Source of the DNA: Gymnodinialimonas sp. 202GB13-11
Lineage (GTDB): Bacteria; Pseudomonadota; Alphaproteobacteria; Rhodobacterales; Rhodobacteraceae
Assembly: GCF_040932485.1 (NCBI RefSeq)
Contig: NZ_JBFRBH010000001.1
Location: 930,001-994,000, forward strand
Direction: 5' to 3'
Length of the DNA stretch: 64,000 bases
The notes under the pieces: model-generated
Database searches by the model: none
The model's input: the letters and a program-made list of their open reading frames with translations, nothing else
What the model was told of the DNA's origin: nothing
Made by a program: the position numbers and the translations under genes
Part shown: positions 1-9,357 of the stretch, piece by piece
Numbering within the stretch: position 1 is the stretch's first letter
How the letters are laid out: the number at the start of each line of letters is the position of its first letter

Positions 1-171
1 GGGGCCGAAATGTCTGAAATGCATTCCAACTTCCTGATCAACAAGGGTGGCGCAACTGCCGCAGATTTGGAGGGATTGGGCGAAGAAGTCAGAAAAAGGG
101 TTTCCGAAACCCAAGGCATCGATTTACAGTGGGAGATCATGCGGGTGGGGGTTCCTACCGGCAATTCATAA
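1..171 (+). CDS. murB: UDP-N-acetylenolpyruvoylglucosamine reductase, C-terminal end (partial)
   Basis: Only the last 56 residues are present; the reading frame is already open at base 1 and stops at 169-171. The enzyme reduces UDP-GlcNAc-enolpyruvate to UDP-MurNAc with NADPH and FAD in the cytoplasm. The visible segment contains [19 protein letters not shown], which matches the conserved MurB region around H-x-N-F-(I/L)-x-N, where the family also has its active-site glutamate shortly after. The C-terminal end [12 protein letters not shown] is also typical of MurB. The next gene, ddl, follows after 77 bases, as expected in the alphaproteobacterial division and cell-wall cluster. The fragment is short, but the sequence match and context agree. 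Confidence 0.9.
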   Translation, partial: GAEMSEMHSNFLINKGGATAADLEGLGEEVRKRVSETQGIDLQWEIMRVGVPTGNS

Positions 172-248
172 TAGCAAGGGTCCGCGAAAATCGCGGGCAT
201 AACCGACCCGGCAGGCACGTATCTGACGGGCAGTTTGAGGACCAGGCG

Positions 249-1199
249 GTGGCAGGGCAGAGCAGCCTCCCCTCCCGCGTCGTCGTTTTGATGGGTGGCC
301 CCTCCGCTGAACGCGAGGTGTCGCTGAGCACCGGACAAGGGTGCGCCGAAGCGCTACGCGGCGAAGGTTTTGACGTGATCGAACTCGATCCCGGTGCCTT
401 TGGCTCGGGTGAAGACCTGTGCGCATCGCTTCGGGCGGCCAAGCCCGATGTTGTTTTCAACGCGCTGCATGGTCGCTGGGGCGAAGATGGCAGCGTGCAG
501 GGCCTGCTCGAATGGATGCGCCTGCCTTACACGCATTCCGGTGTGTTGGCCTCGGCTCTCGCCATGGACAAGACCCGCGCCAAGGACGTCTACCGCCGCC
601 ACGGCCTTCCCGTCGCGAATTCCGTGATCGCACCGCGTGACCGCGTGCGCACCGAGCATGTGATGGATGCGCCTTACGTGGTGAAGCCCAACAATGAAGG
701 CTCCTCTGTTGGCGTCTATCTGGTGCATGAGGCTGCAAACGGCCCGCCGCAACTGGATGACCAAATGCCCGAAGAGGTGCTGGTAGAGCAGTTCGCCCCG
801 GGCCGTGAGCTGACCTGTTCCGTCCTCGGCGATGGCCCGAACGATCCCGGCGCGCTGACCGTGACCGATATTATCACGGACGGTTGGTACGACTACGACG
901 CGAAGTACAAACCCGGCGGCTCCCGCCACGAAGTGCCCGCGAATGTGCCGTCACAGATTTTCGATGCCTGCATGGATATGGCAGCCCGCGCCCACACTGC
1001 GCTTGGCTGTCGCGGTGTTAGCCGCACGGATTTCCGTTGGGATGAGACCAAAGGCCTCGATGGCCTGATCGTCTTGGAAACGAACACACAGCCCGGCATG
1101 ACGCCCACCTCGCTGACGCCGGAGCAGGCCGAGGCGAAAGGCATGTCGTTCGGCGCGCTGTGCCGTTGGTTGGTGGAGGATGCGTCATGCGATCGTTGA
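249..1199 (+). CDS. ddl: D-alanine--D-alanine ligase
   Basis: An ATP-grasp ligase that joins two D-alanines to make the terminal dipeptide of the peptidoglycan stem. The start is taken as GTG at 249 because GAGGA at 237-241 lies 7 bases upstream and because the conserved LMGGPSAEREVSLSTG then begins near residue 14; a longer open frame begins at 129 but overlaps murB and adds unlike sequence. The product is 316 residues, normal for DdlB. VVKPNNEGSSVGV near residue 143 is the ATP-grasp lysine and glycine-rich loop, and ETNTQPGMTPTSL near 277 carries the metal-binding glutamate and asparagine. The stop overlaps the start of ftsQ by 13 bases, so the two are probably translationally coupled. Confidence 0.95.
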   Translation: MAGQSSLPSRVVVLMGGPSAEREVSLSTGQGCAEALRGEGFDVIELDPGAFGSGEDLCASLRAAKPDVVFNALHGRWGEDGSVQGLLEWMRLPYTHSGVLASALAMDKTRAKDVYRRHGLPVANSVIAPRDRVRTEHVMDAPYVVKPNNEGSSVGVYLVHEAANGPPQLDDQMPEEVLVEQFAPGRELTCSVLGDGPNDPGALTVTDIITDGWYDYDAKYKPGGSRHEVPANVPSQIFDACMDMAARAHTALGCRGVSRTDFRWDETKGLDGLIVLETNTQPGMTPTSLTPEQAEAKGMSFGALCRWLVEDASCDR

Positions 1200-2107
1200 T
1201 TGCCCGCAAATCGTCTGTTCCCGCACAGCCTGTGGCACCGCATGATCCGGCCCCGTCGCGGCTCAGCTACCGGGTGCAGCGCCTTTGGCTGACGCCCGTT
1301 TTCCGCAAGGCGTTGAATATCGGTGTTCCGCTGTTCCTGCTGTTCGCCGCGATCAGCTGGTATCTGAGCGATGAAGAGCGTGTCGCAAGCCTGTTCGACG
1401 CCGCCTATGAGATCCGGCGCGAGGTCGAAAACCGCCCCGAATTTCGCGTTAACGTTCTGGGCATTGATGGCGCCAGTGAGGACGTCACCGAAGAGGTACG
1501 CGCAGCTCTTGCGATTGATTTGCCGATCTCTTCTTTCGATCTCGACCTTGAGGAACTGCGCGGACGGCTTGAGGCTCTGCCCGCCGTGCGTACAGCGGAT
1601 CTGCGCATTCAGACCGGTGGCTATCTAGCCGTCCGTATTGATGAACGCCGCCCTGCCGCACTTTGGTTGACCCATGAAGGCCTGTCGATCATCGACCATG
1701 AGGGCCATTTTATCGCCGGGTTCGGCCAGCGCGAACTGGATGGGCCTTTGCCTTTGCTGGCAGGTGAGGGCGCGGACCTCGCTGTCCCCGAAGCATTGGA
1801 ACTGATCGAAGCGGCCCTTCCGCTCGGCGACCGTGTGCACGGATTGGTGCGCATGGGCGAGCGGCGGTGGGACGTTGTTCTAACAAATGACACCCGCATC
1901 ATGCTGCCTGAAACTGGCGCACGCGGGGCGTTCGACCGGGTGCTGGCCCTGCATGACGTGGGTGAGATCCTCTCACGCGATCTGACGGCTGTTGATTTGC
2001 GCAATCCAGGCCGCCTGACGGTGCGCCTGACCGATGGTGCTATGGAAGAGTTTCGCCGCATCCGTGCGTTGGTGGCGAATGGGACGAGTGGAGAGAACCA
2101 GGGATGA
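1187..2107 (+). CDS. ftsQ: Cell division protein FtsQ
   Basis: A bitopic inner-membrane divisome protein that bridges early and late division proteins through its periplasmic POTRA domain. The start ATG 1187 has GGTGGAGGA just upstream inside ddl and gives 306 residues. A cytoplasmic basic tail of about 40 residues is followed by one membrane helix at about 42-61 (NIGVPLFLLFAAISWYL). The POTRA-like segment follows from about residue 86 with the pattern F-x-V-x-x-L-x-I-x-G-A-S. The beta domain lies in the C-terminal half. The gene ends in an ATGA overlap with ftsA. The order ddl-ftsQ-ftsA-ftsZ leaves little doubt about the identity although FtsQ sequences diverge quickly. Confidence 0.93.
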   Translation: MRSLIARKSSVPAQPVAPHDPAPSRLSYRVQRLWLTPVFRKALNIGVPLFLLFAAISWYLSDEERVASLFDAAYEIRREVENRPEFRVNVLGIDGASEDVTEEVRAALAIDLPISSFDLDLEELRGRLEALPAVRTADLRIQTGGYLAVRIDERRPAALWLTHEGLSIIDHEGHFIAGFGQRELDGPLPLLAGEGADLAVPEALELIEAALPLGDRVHGLVRMGERRWDVVLTNDTRIMLPETGARGAFDRVLALHDVGEILSRDLTAVDLRNPGRLTVRLTDGAMEEFRRIRALVANGTSGENQG

Positions 2108-3432
2108 CGTTGCTCTATCAGACGCAGCGGGCCATGCGGGCCAAGCGGACGGAAGCCATGCGGCGCGGTGTGATTGCCGTTCTAGACATCGGCACCTTCA
2201 AGGTTGCTTGCCTTGTGCTGCGCTTTGATGGCGCGCAGGTCGAAGATGACGGCATTGGTGCTATGGCAGGGCAGTCCTCGTTCAGGGTGATCGGGGCCGC
2301 GACCACCCGTTCACGTGGCGTGAAATTCGGTGAAATCGACACGGTCCACGAGACGGAGCGCGCGATCCGCACCGCCGTACAGGCCGCCCAGAAGATGGCG
2401 AATGCTCGCGTGGATCATGTGATCGTGTCGCTCAGCGGGGCGCGTCCACGCAGTTATGGCCTAACTGGTGAGGTCGAGATTCAGACGGGCGCTGTTGAGG
2501 ATCACGATATTGGCCGCGTTCTGGCGATGTGCGATATGCCGGAAATCGGGCAGGGCCGCGAAGTTCTGCACGCGCAGCCTGTGAATTTCTCCCTCGATCA
2601 TCGCACGGGCCTCGGCGATCCGCGCGGACATGTCGGGAACCGTTTGTCTTGCGACATGCATCTACTGACGGTGGATGCAGCCGCGATCGAAACACTTCTG
2701 CACTGCGTGAAGCGCTGCGATCTGGAGCTGGCCGGTGTCGCCAGCGCGCCATACGTTGCGGCCATGTCCTCGCTCGTGGAAGACGAGCAGGAACTCGGCG
2801 CAGCCTGCATCGACCTTGGGGCCGGGGCAACGTCGCTTTCTATCTTCATGAAAAAGCACATGATTTTTGCTGATACTGTTCGTATGGGCGGCGCCCATGT
2901 GACGCGCGACATCAGCCAGGGCCTGCAAATCCCCGTCGATGATGCGGAGCGGATCAAGACCAAGTTCGGCGGATTGATGGCCACGGGCCTCGATGATCGT
3001 GAAATCATCGAGCTCGAAGGGCAGACTGGCGACTGGCACCACGACAGGCGCACTGTCAGCCGTGCGGAATTGATCGGCGTGATGCGCCCCCGCGTTGAGG
3101 AAATCCTTGAAGAAGTGCGCGCGCGTTTGGATGCCGCCGGTTTCGAGCATCTTCCGTCCCAACGGATCGTTTTGACAGGCGGAAGCGCGCAAATCCCCGG
3201 CCTCGATGGCTTGGCCAGCCGCATCCTCGGCAATCAGGTGCGTCTTGGGCGCCCGATGCGCGTCGCTGGCCTTCCGCAGTCCGCTTATGGTTCAGCCTTT
3301 TCGGCCTGTGTCGGCCTTTCGCTGTTTGCGGCCAGCCCGCAGGATGAATGGTGGGACTTCGACTTGCCAGCCGACCGACTGCCTGCACGGTCCATCCGGC
3401 GTGCCGTTAAGTGGTTCCGCGACAACTGGTAG
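2104..3432 (+). CDS. ftsA: Cell division protein FtsA
   Basis: An actin-like ATPase that tethers FtsZ filaments to the inner membrane and recruits later divisome proteins. The product is 442 residues. The phosphate-1 motif is visible as VLDIGTFKVACLV near residue 26, the phosphate-2 motif as CIDLGAGATSLSIF near 235, and the adenosine motif as IVLTGGSAQIPGL near 355. The C-terminal end AVKWFRDNW is an amphipathic membrane-targeting helix, as in other FtsA proteins. The start ATG overlaps the ftsQ stop (ATGA at 2104-2107). A 190-base gap separates it from ftsZ, which probably has its own promoter or leader. Confidence 0.97.
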   Translation: MTLLYQTQRAMRAKRTEAMRRGVIAVLDIGTFKVACLVLRFDGAQVEDDGIGAMAGQSSFRVIGAATTRSRGVKFGEIDTVHETERAIRTAVQAAQKMANARVDHVIVSLSGARPRSYGLTGEVEIQTGAVEDHDIGRVLAMCDMPEIGQGREVLHAQPVNFSLDHRTGLGDPRGHVGNRLSCDMHLLTVDAAAIETLLHCVKRCDLELAGVASAPYVAAMSSLVEDEQELGAACIDLGAGATSLSIFMKKHMIFADTVRMGGAHVTRDISQGLQIPVDDAERIKTKFGGLMATGLDDREIIELEGQTGDWHHDRRTVSRAELIGVMRPRVEEILEEVRARLDAAGFEHLPSQRIVLTGGSAQIPGLDGLASRILGNQVRLGRPMRVAGLPQSAYGSAFSACVGLSLFAASPQDEWWDFDLPADRLPARSIRRAVKWFRDNW

Positions 3433-3499
3433 GCCCTTCATCTGGGGTGCAGACGCTAAATCGCCGGTTTTCCCGTCACATTGTGGCCACATTTCGCCC

Positions 3500-3556
3500 A
3501 TTGGGGGTATTTTCCGCGTGACGCGCCGGAAACGAGTCGGTAGGCTTGCCCCCAAT
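3500..3556 (+). promoter_or_regulatory. Nested inverted repeat in the ftsA-ftsZ intergenic region
   Basis: ATTGGGGG at 3500-3507 is complementary to CCCCCAAT at 3549-3556. Inside it TTTCC pairs with GGAAA (3511-3515 and 3528-3532), with GCG-TGA-CGC at the tip. It lies about 66 bases before the ftsZ start. There is no T-run, so a simple terminator is unlikely; it could be an operator or a structured ftsZ leader. The pairing is seen directly, the function is inference. Confidence 0.4.
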
Positions 3557-3622
3557 AAATGAGGCAGAACGGCAATCCGGCAAAAGACTGGAGGCCAGGA
3601 CAGAAACAGGCGGACAGTATCC

Positions 3623-5260
3623 ATGACTCTTAATCTTACCATGACCGACGCTCAGCCTGAGCTGAAGCCACGTATCACAGTGTTCGGCGTCGGCGGGGCC
3701 GGCGGCAATGCGGTCAATAACATGATTGACCAGCAGCTGGACGGTTGTGAATTCGTCGTCGCCAACACCGACGCGCAGGCGCTACAGCAAAGCCGCGCCC
3801 ATAGCCGCATCCAAATGGGTGCGCGCGTGACCGAAGGCCTTGGCGCTGGCGCGCGTCCTGCAGTCGGCGCAAGTGCTGCCGAAGAAAGCATCGAAGACAT
3901 CGTTGATCATCTGGCGGGCGCCCACATGGCGTTCATCACCGCAGGCATGGGTGGCGGCACCGGTACCGGCGCTGCTCCGATCATCGCGCAGGCCGCCCGT
4001 GAACTGGGCGTGCTGACGGTTGGTGTCGTGACCAAGCCGTTCCAGTTCGAAGGCAACAAGCGGATGAAGCAGGCCGATGAGGGGATTGAAGCCCTTCAGA
4101 AGGTTGTCGACACGCTGATCATCATTCCGAACCAAAACCTGTTCCGGCTCGCCAACGAAAAAACCACCTTCACCGAAGCCTTCGCCCTCGCGGATGACGT
4201 GCTTTATCAGGGTGTTAAGGGTGTGACGGACCTGATGGTGCGTCCGGGCCTGATCAACCTCGACTTTGCAGATGTTCGCGCTGTGATGAACGAGATGGGC
4301 AAGGCAATGATGGGCACGGGCGAGGCCGACGGTGAGAACCGCGCGCTGGCTGCTGCCGAGAAGGCGATTGCGAACCCCCTTCTGGACGAGATCAGCCTGA
4401 AGGGCGCCAAGGGCGTTTTGATCAACGTCACCGGCGGTTACGATCTGACCCTGTTCGAACTGGACGAAGCGGCCAACCGCATCCGCGAGGAGGTGGATCA
4501 GGAAGCCAATATCATCGTCGGTTCGACGCTCGACACCGATATGGAAGGCCAGATGCGCGTCAGCGTTGTTGCCACAGGCATCGACGCGGCCGAACGTCAG
4601 GCTGAGGCGCCGATGCCTGCGCGCCAACTGGCGGCAGCTGCTGCGGCCATGACCGAAGCTGAAGCCCCTGCAGAGCAGCCAGCGCCCGCCGAAGTTGCAG
4701 TGCCGGAAGCGGCTGAAGCGACCGGGACGGAGCCTTCGCTGTTCGAAGGTTTTGACGCAGCTGCGGCATCCGCTGAAACGGCAGATGTTGTTGCATCGGA
4801 CGACGTGCCACCGCCAGCTTACCAGCCTGCACCAGCACCCGCCGCGGAAGCACCAGCCCCGGTCCTCGATCAGACGCCGACACGCGCGCCGATCGCCGCC
4901 GTGGCCGAGCAACCCCAGCAGGGTTACGTGGCACCCAAGCCAGCTGCCGCTGGCTCGCCCACGCCGGAAGCCCTGGCCCGTCTGCGCGCCGCCATTCAGC
5001 GCGACACACCTCGGGCAGAGGTCGAACCTGCACAAGCGCAGGAGCCCAAGCGCGGCTTTGGTATCAATTCGCTGATCAATCGGATGACCGGCAGTGCAGA
5101 TGATGGTCCTGCTCCGGTTGAGCGTCGGCAGCCCACCATGGGTGCAACACCGGCGCCAGCACCCGCCCCCGCGCAACCCACCTCTGCGGACGACGGCATT
5201 GTCGATCCGGATCAGGAACGCATCGAAATTCCAGCATTTCTGCGTCGCCAGGCGAACTAA
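3623..5260 (+). CDS. ftsZ: Cell division protein FtsZ
   Basis: A tubulin-like GTPase that polymerises into the Z ring at mid-cell. The product is 545 residues, long because of the extended linker usual in alphaproteobacteria. The tubulin signature [10 protein letters not shown] is near residue 111, the N-terminal [13 protein letters not shown] near 20, and the T7 loop with [11 protein letters not shown] near 210. From about residue 320 to 530 there is an Ala/Pro/Glu-rich low-complexity linker. The C-terminal peptide [13 protein letters not shown] is the conserved tail that binds FtsA and other partners. Start ATG 3623 is chosen by similarity of MTLNL to relatives; ATG 3641 is possible. A strong hairpin terminator follows the stop. 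Confidence 0.98.
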   Translation: MTLNLTMTDAQPELKPRITVFGVGGAGGNAVNNMIDQQLDGCEFVVANTDAQALQQSRAHSRIQMGARVTEGLGAGARPAVGASAAEESIEDIVDHLAGAHMAFITAGMGGGTGTGAAPIIAQAARELGVLTVGVVTKPFQFEGNKRMKQADEGIEALQKVVDTLIIIPNQNLFRLANEKTTFTEAFALADDVLYQGVKGVTDLMVRPGLINLDFADVRAVMNEMGKAMMGTGEADGENRALAAAEKAIANPLLDEISLKGAKGVLINVTGGYDLTLFELDEAANRIREEVDQEANIIVGSTLDTDMEGQMRVSVVATGIDAAERQAEAPMPARQLAAAAAAMTEAEAPAEQPAPAEVAVPEAAEATGTEPSLFEGFDAAAASAETADVVASDDVPPPAYQPAPAPAAEAPAPVLDQTPTRAPIAAVAEQPQQGYVAPKPAAAGSPTPEALARLRAAIQRDTPRAEVEPAQAQEPKRGFGINSLINRMTGSADDGPAPVERRQPTMGATPAPAPAPAQPTSADDGIVDPDQERIEIPAFLRRQAN

Positions 5261-5280
5261 AGCCAGTCACAAACATCTGG

Positions 5281-5309
5281 AAAAGGCCAGCCTAGCGCTG
5301 GCCTTTTTT
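5281..5309 (+). terminator. Rho-independent terminator after ftsZ
   Basis: GGCCAGC at 5285-5291 pairs with GCTGGCC at 5297-5303 across a five-base loop, flanked by AAAA before and TTTTTT after, which extends the stem. It begins 20 bases after the ftsZ stop and separates the division cluster from lpxC. Confidence 0.92.
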
Positions 5310-5533
5310 GCATTAATAACAATCGCTTGAAGAGTTATCCCCAGAAAACCGGCAAGAAACTGCCGACGCTTTTCAGCATTGTTGCAGCGAGTCACAAAGG
5401 TTGAGTTGCCCATGGCGCGCGCCCCCGATAGGCCATTCTCAGCAGCAAAGGCACAGAGCTTAGGTTGCGATGCCGCAGAGCGCCCGAGGTCAATGGGCGC
5501 CGCGATACGGGTGGGACAGTTAGTGCAGGCGAA

Positions 5534-6454
5534 ATGATGCAGGCGACAATCCGCAAGATGGTAACGTTCGACGGCGTTGGCCTCCATTCGGGCCAAGGCG
5601 CGTCCGTCAGCATTCTGCCGCAAGCCATCAATGTCGGCATCTGGTTTCGTCGTACGGACCTGGATGATGCCCAGATGATCCCGGCACGCTACAACCTGGT
5701 TCCCGAAAGCCGCCTGTGCACTCGCCTTGTCGCGGAAGACGGCACAGAAGTTTCGACTATTGAACATATCATGGCCGCCCTTGTCGGCTGCGGCATTCAC
5801 AATGCCCTTGTCGAAGTGAATGGTCCGGAGCTTCCAATTCTCGATGGCTCCGCCGCGCCTTTCGTGCGGGGTATTCTGGATGCAGGCATCCAGCGCCAGA
5901 CAGCCCCGATCCATGCATTCGAGGTGCTCAAACCAGTCCGCGTTGAAGATGGCGATGCCTGGGCTGAGCTTGAACCGGCCCCCGGCCTTGAAATGGATTA
6001 CACGATTAGCTTTGTGGACGAAGCGATCGGCTACCAGCGCCGGATTGAGAAGCTGGCTAACGGTAAATTCGTGCGTGAACTGTGTGACAGCCGCACCTTC
6101 TGCCGCCGGGCGGATGTCGACATGATGCAGGAAGCCGGGCTTGCCCTTGGTGGAACTTACGAAAACGCCGTGGTTGTCGATGGCGATGAAGTGCTGAGCC
6201 CGGGCGGCTTCCGCCATGCGGATGAAGCTGTGCGTCACAAGATGCTGGATGCGCTAGGCGATTTGGCACTGGCCGGTGCTCCGATCCTTGGGCGCTATAT
6301 CGGTGTCCGCTCAGGCCACATGTTGACGAACAAGTTGCTTCGGGCACTTTTCGCGACGCCGGGCGCTGTTCGCTTAGTCGAATGCAGCCCCGAACAGGCG
6401 GCACGACTGCCCGGTGTCGGGGTCAAAACCGGTGATTTGGCCGAAGTGGCCTAG
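5534..6454 (+). CDS. lpxC: UDP-3-O-acyl-N-acetylglucosamine deacetylase
   Basis: A zinc amidase that carries out the first committed step of lipid A synthesis in the cytoplasm. From ATG 5534 the product is 306 residues, the usual LpxC length; ATG 5537 is equally possible and the longer open frame upstream adds unlike sequence. The N-terminal VTFDGVGLHSGQGASV is the family signature. Zinc ligands are visible in EHIMAALVGCGIHNALVE (first histidine) and HKMLDALGDLALAG (second histidine and aspartate). The catalytic histidine is in GRYIGVRSGHMLTNKL. It follows the ftsZ terminator, so it probably has its own promoter in 5310-5533. Its presence shows the organism makes lipopolysaccharide. Confidence 0.97.
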   Translation: MMQATIRKMVTFDGVGLHSGQGASVSILPQAINVGIWFRRTDLDDAQMIPARYNLVPESRLCTRLVAEDGTEVSTIEHIMAALVGCGIHNALVEVNGPELPILDGSAAPFVRGILDAGIQRQTAPIHAFEVLKPVRVEDGDAWAELEPAPGLEMDYTISFVDEAIGYQRRIEKLANGKFVRELCDSRTFCRRADVDMMQEAGLALGGTYENAVVVDGDEVLSPGGFRHADEAVRHKMLDALGDLALAGAPILGRYIGVRSGHMLTNKLLRALFATPGAVRLVECSPEQAARLPGVGVKTGDLAEVA

Positions 6455-6600
6455 CCTTTGCCGGGCGATCCACCGCTTTATGCGTGGAACAGGGATTTTG
6501 CCCGCAAAAGGAATGTGCTAGATGATGTGCAATCAGCCTCGAATGGGGCGAAACTGATTATCTGCGCCATTGGCTGGCGCTTGGATTTGGGGCCGTTTGC

Positions 6601-7500
6601 ATGAGTACCACCCGCTTCCGTCTTTCTGGTGCTGCGCTTGCGCTGACACTCGTTCTGGCGGGCTGCGGCGGTGGCGGCGGATTGTTCGGTGGTGGCGGTG
6701 GCCTCTTTGGCGGCGGCGGTGGCGGTCTGTTTGCCAGCCGCGGTTCCAACCTTCCGCTGGAAGAGCTCGACGCCCAAACAATCTACCAACAAGCCGAATA
6801 CGAGCTCGAGCGCGGTCAGGCAGACAATGCCGCTGAGCTGTTCATCGAGGTTGAGCGCCTGCATCCCTATTCGGAATGGGCCGAACGCGCGCTGATCATG
6901 GCGGCTTTCGCCTACCATGAGGACGGCGATTACGAGGCGGCCCGAGTCGCCGCACAGCGCTACCTCGATTTCTATCCCGGCAACGAAGATGCGGCTTATG
7001 CGCAATACCTTCTTGCGCTCAGCTACTACGATCAAATCGACCAGGTCGGCCGCGACCAGGGCGTGACCTATCAGGCGCTGCAAGCGCTTCGCGTTGTGAT
7101 CGAGCGCTATCCGGACAGCGAATACACGCAAGACGCCATCCTGCGCTTCGACCTCGCTTTTGATCACCTCGCAGGCAAGGAAATGGAAGTCGGGCGCTAC
7201 TATCTGCGTCGTCAGCATTATACTTCTGCAATCAACCGCTTCCGGGTCGTTGTTGAAGAATTCCAGACCACATCGCACACCCCCGAAGCGCTGTTGCGTC
7301 TTGTAGAAAGCTATCTTGCACTTGGCCTGACCGAAGAGGCGCAGACCGCTGGCGCGATCCTTGGCTACAACTTCCGGTCTTCGCCCTTCTACGACGACGC
7401 CTATCGGCAGCTGACGGGGCAGGGGCTGTCGTTGGAAGCAGCGGGAGAGAACTGGCTGCGCGAAGTCTGGCAGCAGACCGTTCGGGGCGATTGGCTGTAA
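6601..7500 (+). CDS. bamD: Outer membrane assembly lipoprotein BamD
   Basis: A component of the BAM complex that inserts beta-barrel proteins into the outer membrane. It has a lipoprotein signal peptide with lipobox LAGC and the lipidated cysteine at residue 22. Directly after the cysteine comes a run of glycine-rich repeats of the form GGGGGLF, repeated three times to about residue 45, before the TPR domain starts with LEELDAQTIYQQAEYEL. The TPR part shows the BamD landmarks HPYSEWAERALIMAAFAYHE, RFLDFYPGN-like YLDFYPGNEDAAYAQYL and the later VGRYYLRRQHYTSAINRF. The total is 299 residues. The glycine tract is unusual in regularity. recN follows 40 bases downstream, a common alphaproteobacterial pairing. 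Confidence 0.93.
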   Translation: MSTTRFRLSGAALALTLVLAGCGGGGGLFGGGGGLFGGGGGGLFASRGSNLPLEELDAQTIYQQAEYELERGQADNAAELFIEVERLHPYSEWAERALIMAAFAYHEDGDYEAARVAAQRYLDFYPGNEDAAYAQYLLALSYYDQIDQVGRDQGVTYQALQALRVVIERYPDSEYTQDAILRFDLAFDHLAGKEMEVGRYYLRRQHYTSAINRFRVVVEEFQTTSHTPEALLRLVESYLALGLTEEAQTAGAILGYNFRSSPFYDDAYRQLTGQGLSLEAAGENWLREVWQQTVRGDWL

Positions 7501-7540
7501 GCGGCTTGACGCCCCCAACAGCTTAGGGAACACCCATCCC

Positions 7541-9196
7541 ATGCTGCGCCATCTCGATATACGCGACATGCTGATCATCGACCGGCTGGAATTGGCGTTC
7601 CAGCCCGGGTTGAACGTGCTGACTGGCGAAACAGGCGCGGGCAAATCGATCTTGCTGGACTCACTTGGGTTCGTCCTTGGCTGGCGGGGCAGGGCTGATC
7701 TGGTCCGCGCAGGTGCCGAGCAGGGGGAGGTTCTGGCGGAGTTTGAACTGGCCGATGGGCACCCCGCCCGCGCCGTTCTGGAAGACGCCGGGTTGCCAGT
7801 TTCCGATGAATTGATTCTGCGCCGCATCAACACGCCTGAAGGGCGCAAAACGGCTTGGGTGAATGACCGGCGTGTGTCTGGCGACGTCCTGCGCGCTCTG
7901 TCCGACTGTCTGGTGGAACTGCACGGCCAGCAAGATGACAAAGGGCTGCTCGACCCCAAGAACCATCGGAAAATGTTGGATGATTTCGGCGGGCTCGACG
8001 GGCTGCGCGACAAAGTTGCCTTAGCTTGGCGCAACAAAGCGGCTGCGGCCAAGGCCTTGCAGGCCGCCGAGGCCCGATTGGCCGATATGCGCGCAGAGGA
8101 GGAGTTTCTGCGCCACTCTGTAGCTGAGCTTGAAAAACTCGCCCCTTTGGAGGGCGAAGAGGCCGAACTCGACACACGCCGCCGCCTGATGCAAGGGGCA
8201 GAGAAGATGCGTGAGGACGTGGCGCGCGCGATCGAAGAGCTTGGCCTGAACGGTGCCGAGGGCGCAATCGTCGATGCGCAACGTTGGCTTGATGGCGTTG
8301 TTGATCAGGCGGAGGGCAAGTTGGAGACCCCGCTTGCCGCCCTGGAACGCGCGATGGTGGAACTGGGTGAGGCGCAGGCAGGCGTTGCAGCGTTTGCCGA
8401 ACGGCTGGAATTCAACCCGGCTGAGCTTGAGATGGTTGAAGAACGCCTCTTCGCGCTGCGCGGCCTTGCGCGGAAACACAACATTCTGGCGGATGATCTG
8501 GCGGGGTTAGCCAGCGAACTATCGGGCCGTTTGGCAGCCTTGGACGGTGGCGAGGCGGAGCTGGCGGAATTGCAGGCGCAGCTTGCAGCGGCGGAACGCG
8601 CCTACAGCGATGTGGCAGAGCAGCTGAGCGCCAAGCGCAGGACAGCCGCCAAGAAGCTCGACAAAGCCATGGCTTCGGAACTCGCGCCCCTCAAGATGGA
8701 GCGCGCGGTGTTCGAGACGCGCTGCGAGCCGTCCGCGCCGGGCCCCGATGGAACAGACGCTGTCACCTTCACTGTCGCCACGAACCCCGGTGCCCCCGCC
8801 GGCGCGCTTAACAAGATTGCATCCGGTGGCGAGCTTTCGCGGTTCCTTCTGGCGCTTAAGGTGTGCCTTACGGCGGAAGCCTCTGGTTTGACTATGATTT
8901 TTGATGAAATCGACCGCGGCGTTGGCGGTGCCACAGCCGACGCGGTCGGGCGCAGATTGGCGTCGCTTGCGGACGGCGGTCAGGTGCTTGTCGTGACCCA
9001 CTCTCCCCAAGTCGCGGCCCTGGGCGCGCATCATTGGCAGGTTGCGAAATCGGTCGAAAAGGGCGTGACCTTCAGTCGTGTGGTGCGCCTGTCGAAAGAC
9101 GAACGCATAGACGAAGTCGCACGCATGGTGGCAGGCGATACCATCACCGATGCAGCGCGAGAGGCCGCGAAGGCCCTCTTGGGTGGCGGCACCTAA
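7541..9196 (+). CDS. recN: DNA repair protein RecN
   Basis: An SMC-like ATPase that acts in double-strand break repair. The product is 551 residues. The Walker A motif TGETGAGKSILLDSL is near residue 28. The ABC signature GGELSRFLLALK is near 430 and Walker B LTMIFDEIDRGVGGAT near 451. Between them lies the long alpha-helical region rich in Glu, Ala and Arg that forms the coiled coils, for example AAEARLADMRAEEEFLRH. The distal QVLVVTHSPQVAALG is the H-loop. It lies directly after bamD on the same strand. I see no LexA-type box that I can place with confidence. Confidence 0.97.
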   Translation: MLRHLDIRDMLIIDRLELAFQPGLNVLTGETGAGKSILLDSLGFVLGWRGRADLVRAGAEQGEVLAEFELADGHPARAVLEDAGLPVSDELILRRINTPEGRKTAWVNDRRVSGDVLRALSDCLVELHGQQDDKGLLDPKNHRKMLDDFGGLDGLRDKVALAWRNKAAAAKALQAAEARLADMRAEEEFLRHSVAELEKLAPLEGEEAELDTRRRLMQGAEKMREDVARAIEELGLNGAEGAIVDAQRWLDGVVDQAEGKLETPLAALERAMVELGEAQAGVAAFAERLEFNPAELEMVEERLFALRGLARKHNILADDLAGLASELSGRLAALDGGEAELAELQAQLAAAERAYSDVAEQLSAKRRTAAKKLDKAMASELAPLKMERAVFETRCEPSAPGPDGTDAVTFTVATNPGAPAGALNKIASGGELSRFLLALKVCLTAEASGLTMIFDEIDRGVGGATADAVGRRLASLADGGQVLVVTHSPQVAALGAHHWQVAKSVEKGVTFSRVVRLSKDERIDEVARMVAGDTITDAAREAAKALLGGGT

Positions 9197-9357
9197 GCCC
9201 CGCAAGGAAACGCTGAATTGAAGAGGTGCCGGGTTTTCAAAGCCTTGGCCCTCGTCTACCACTGAAATCAGGCCACCTGACTGGCCGGTGCGCGCGGTGC
9301 CGGGGCAGGGATGGCCAAGCATGCCACTTACCGCGCCAAGCAGAAAGAGAGCCCGCC

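Noticed and set aside
129-248. A 40-residue N-terminal extension of Ddl
   Set aside because: It overlaps murB, has no ribosome-binding site and is not like the Ddl family; GTG 249 with GAGGA is better.
3782-5176. A 464-codon open frame antisense to ftsZ
   Set aside because: High-GC codon bias of the true gene leaves the opposite strand free of stops; the product is rich in His/Arg/Cys and resembles no protein.
5334-5342. DnaA-box-like TTATCCCCA before lpxC
   Set aside because: A single near match in 64 kb is expected by chance; there is no cluster or AT-rich unwinding region.
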